The position numbers were made by a program, and so were the translations under genes. From Arthrobacter sp. Bi26 (lineage in GTDB: Bacteria; Actinomycetota; Actinomycetes; Actinomycetales; Micrococcaceae), in the NCBI RefSeq assembly GCF_918697925.1, contig NZ_CAKKMF010000023.1:1-60849 (forward strand): a stretch of DNA of 60,849 bases. The letters run 5' to 3'. Below, piece after piece: positions 59,550 to 60,849 of the stretch (within the stretch, counting starts at the first letter, position 1; each line of letters opens with the position of its first letter). Under the pieces are notes generated by a model. It saw nothing but the letters and a program-made list of their open reading frames with translations, did no database searches and had not been told where the DNA came from.

Positions 59550-60849
59550 CTACCCGGCGACTTTGGTGCCGGTGGAGGTTTCGGAGGCGGTGTTGTAGCC
59601 GCTCTTGGAACCGGTGACCTTTACCGTGATGGTCCGTCCCCGGTCACCGGAGCGGACCTTGTACGTGGCGGAGCTGGCATCGCTGATCAGAATGTTCGAG
59701 CGGTACCACTTGTAGGTCAGTGTCACCGGCGGCGGGCCCCACGCCCCGGGGACAGCCGTGAGGGTGGACCCGGCCGCCGCGGTGCCAGTGATCGTGGGCG
59801 TGGGTGCGGTGAGCGTGCCCTTGGCGATCGCTGAGGTCCCTGCGGACGTCCTGGAGGCCGTCGTGTAGCCGGTCTTGGAACCGGTGACCTTCACGGTGAT
59901 GGACCGGCCCGCATCGCCGGAGCGCAGCTTGTAGCTGGTTCCGTAGGTATCTCTGATCTCGTTGCCCGATCGGTACCACCGGTAGGCCAAGTTCACCGGC
60001 GCCGGTCCCCAGGTCCCTGGCACCGCGGACAGCGTGGACCCGACCTTCCGGATCCCGCGGATTGTCGGAACCGGACCGTAAGTGATCTTGGCTGCGTGCC
60101 AGTAGCCGGAAAGGTACGTTTTCCCCAGGTATTGGACGCCGGCCCGGTTGAAGTGGATCAGGTCGCCCTCATTCACGGCTCCGGACTTGGAGGGTGCAAA
60201 ACCCGTGGAGGAGACGCGCGCCGGCGTTTCCCGGTGGCTCCTGTCGATGTTGACCCTGCCCGGCGTGGCTTCGATGCCCTCCGGCGTCATCTGCCCCACC
60301 ACAAAGGGGAGCTTCGACGCGGCCAACCGGGACCGGAAGAACGCAATGAGTTTATCCAACTTCGCGCTGTACGCGGAGGTCGTCATCGACGAGTTATTCT
60401 CGCCCTGGTGCCAGAGAACGCCTTTGAGATCCACCGTGCGGCCGGTCGCCCTCGCCGCCGCGATGCCCTCATGCGTCTGCCTCACCGCCAACTCCGGGAG
60501 GTCACGCGCGGACGATGTAGCCGCGCCGACAGACCATGTGAGTGAGGACGAGTCGCTCGTGAACCCGGTGCCGCCGTGCGCCGCCGGGATGATGAGAACC
60601 CCAACGTTGGCGGGCTGGGTTTTCAAATACTCACGGGCAAACGTCGTGGCAGGCGAAATCCCGCTCGCAGTGTCGTGCATGTCTAGGGGCACCGTGGCCG
60701 TCCGGAACCTGCGGTCCTTGGCGCCGTACTGGAAGATCCGCGGATCCACCGGATCATCGGTGGTGCCGCCTGGCAGACCCCGCCCGGACATGTTCGACTG
60801 CCCCGCCGCCAGGAACACATGCAGTACGGTGACCGCCTCCGCCGCCTGC
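59550..60849 (-). CDS. SGNH/sialate O-acetylesterase-type protein with two Ig-like repeats, 5' partial
   Basis: The frame runs off the right edge, so the N-terminus and any signal peptide are missing. The esterase domain begins VFLAAGQSNMSGRGLPGG, with the nucleophile Ser in GQSN. Further blocks are GVLWHQGENNSS and GDLIHFNRAG, the latter holding the catalytic Asp and His. Two tandem domains of about 80 residues follow, each with GTWGP(A/P)PV, (Y)RWYRS or YKWYRS, and ITVKVTGSK(T/S)GY. These are wall- or surface-associated Ig-like repeats seen in Arthrobacter secreted enzymes. It probably deacetylates a polysaccharide outside the cell; the substrate is unknown. It belongs to the segment beyond the tRNA scar. 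Confidence 0.85.
   Translation of the reverse strand, partial: QAAEAVTVLHVFLAAGQSNMSGRGLPGGTTDDPVDPRIFQYGAKDRRFRTATVPLDMHDTASGISPATTFAREYLKTQPANVGVLIIPAAHGGTGFTSDSSSLTWSVGAATSSARDLPELAVRQTHEGIAAARATGRTVDLKGVLWHQGENNSSMTTSAYSAKLDKLIAFFRSRLAASKLPFVVGQMTPEGIEATPGRVNIDRSHRETPARVSSTGFAPSKSGAVNEGDLIHFNRAGVQYLGKTYLSGYWHAAKITYGPVPTIRGIRKVGSTLSAVPGTWGPAPVNLAYRWYRSGNEIRDTYGTSYKLRSGDAGRSITVKVTGSKTGYTTASRTSAGTSAIAKGTLTAPTPTITGTAAAGSTLTAVPGAWGPPPVTLTYKWYRSNILISDASSATYKVRSGDRGRTITVKVTGSKSGYNTASETSTGTKVAG

Overview
The window looks like a chromosomal segment of a high-GC actinobacterium of the Micrococcaceae, most like Arthrobacter or Pseudarthrobacter. The grounds are GC-rich coding sequence, many GTG starts and ATGA/GTGA gene junctions. 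They also include the actinobacterial order rpsB-tsf-pyrH-frr-cdsA ... dxr-rseP-ispG-GNAT-proS ... rimP-nusA-ylxR-infB, all on the minus strand. The genus is an inference from remembered gene content; no search was run.

Layout. 1-2.5 kb: 3' side of the translation/transcription cluster (infB fragment, ylxR, nusA, rimP). 2.6-12.6 kb: accessory block with a ferritin-like lipidless membrane-anchored protein, a VIT/CCC1 metal transporter, a small-molecule kinase, a two-gene NAD-linked formate dehydrogenase whose catalytic subunit carries an N-terminal frameshift, a PLP decarboxylase and a TSUP exporter. 12.6-21.2 kb: proS, a GNAT protein, the MEP-pathway genes ispG and dxr, the site-2 protease rseP, and a satD-like regulator with a membrane partner. 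21.3-28.5 kb: a lipase-maturation-factor-like protein, a tripartite tricarboxylate transporter (tctCBA) and a divergent CitAB-type two-component system. 28.45-29.39 kb: a non-coding array of short tandem repeats followed by five copies of a long hairpin-bearing composite repeat; a relative of that hairpin lies alone at 22.84 kb.

29.5-42.8 kb is a branched-chain amino acid catabolic island. It holds a CitE-like lyase, a MaoC hydratase, a 3-oxoacid CoA-transferase, an acyl-CoA dehydrogenase, a biotin-dependent carboxylase (alpha and beta) with a divergent TetR, then bkdABC-type E1/E2 genes with a divergent Lrp/AsnC regulator. The content matches the mycobacterial Rv2495c-Rv2504c region. 43.7-49.9 kb: two monocarboxylate-type sodium:solute symporters in divergent orientation around a LytS/LytTR two-component system, each with a DUF485-like small subunit. 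50-55 kb: the essential block DivIVA-repeat protein, cdsA, frr, pyrH, tsf, rpsB. 55-57.7 kb: a GC-rich repeat region, an M23-type protein and a glutaryl-CoA-dehydrogenase-like enzyme behind a perfect 34-bp palindrome.

57.8-60.8 kb is the edge of a decayed integrated element: the 3' half of a tRNA gene with its terminator, the C-terminal stub of a tyrosine integrase, an IS481/IS3-like transposase tail, about 750 bp with no convincing gene, and a secreted-type esterase with Ig-like repeats that runs off the window.

How it works together. Leucine, isoleucine and valine keto acids would enter at BkdABC. The carboxylase/dehydrogenase/MaoC/CitE/CoA-transferase set would finish leucine breakdown. 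The TctCBA and ActP/MctC-like carriers would import organic acids. CRP/GlxR-like palindromes in front of tctC/kinase, bkdA, actP and, weakly, the carboxylase suggest shared carbon control. The main oddities are the repeat family at 22.8 and 28.6-29.4 kb, the AT-rich dyad cluster before satD, the broken formate dehydrogenase N-terminus and the tRNA/integrase scar.
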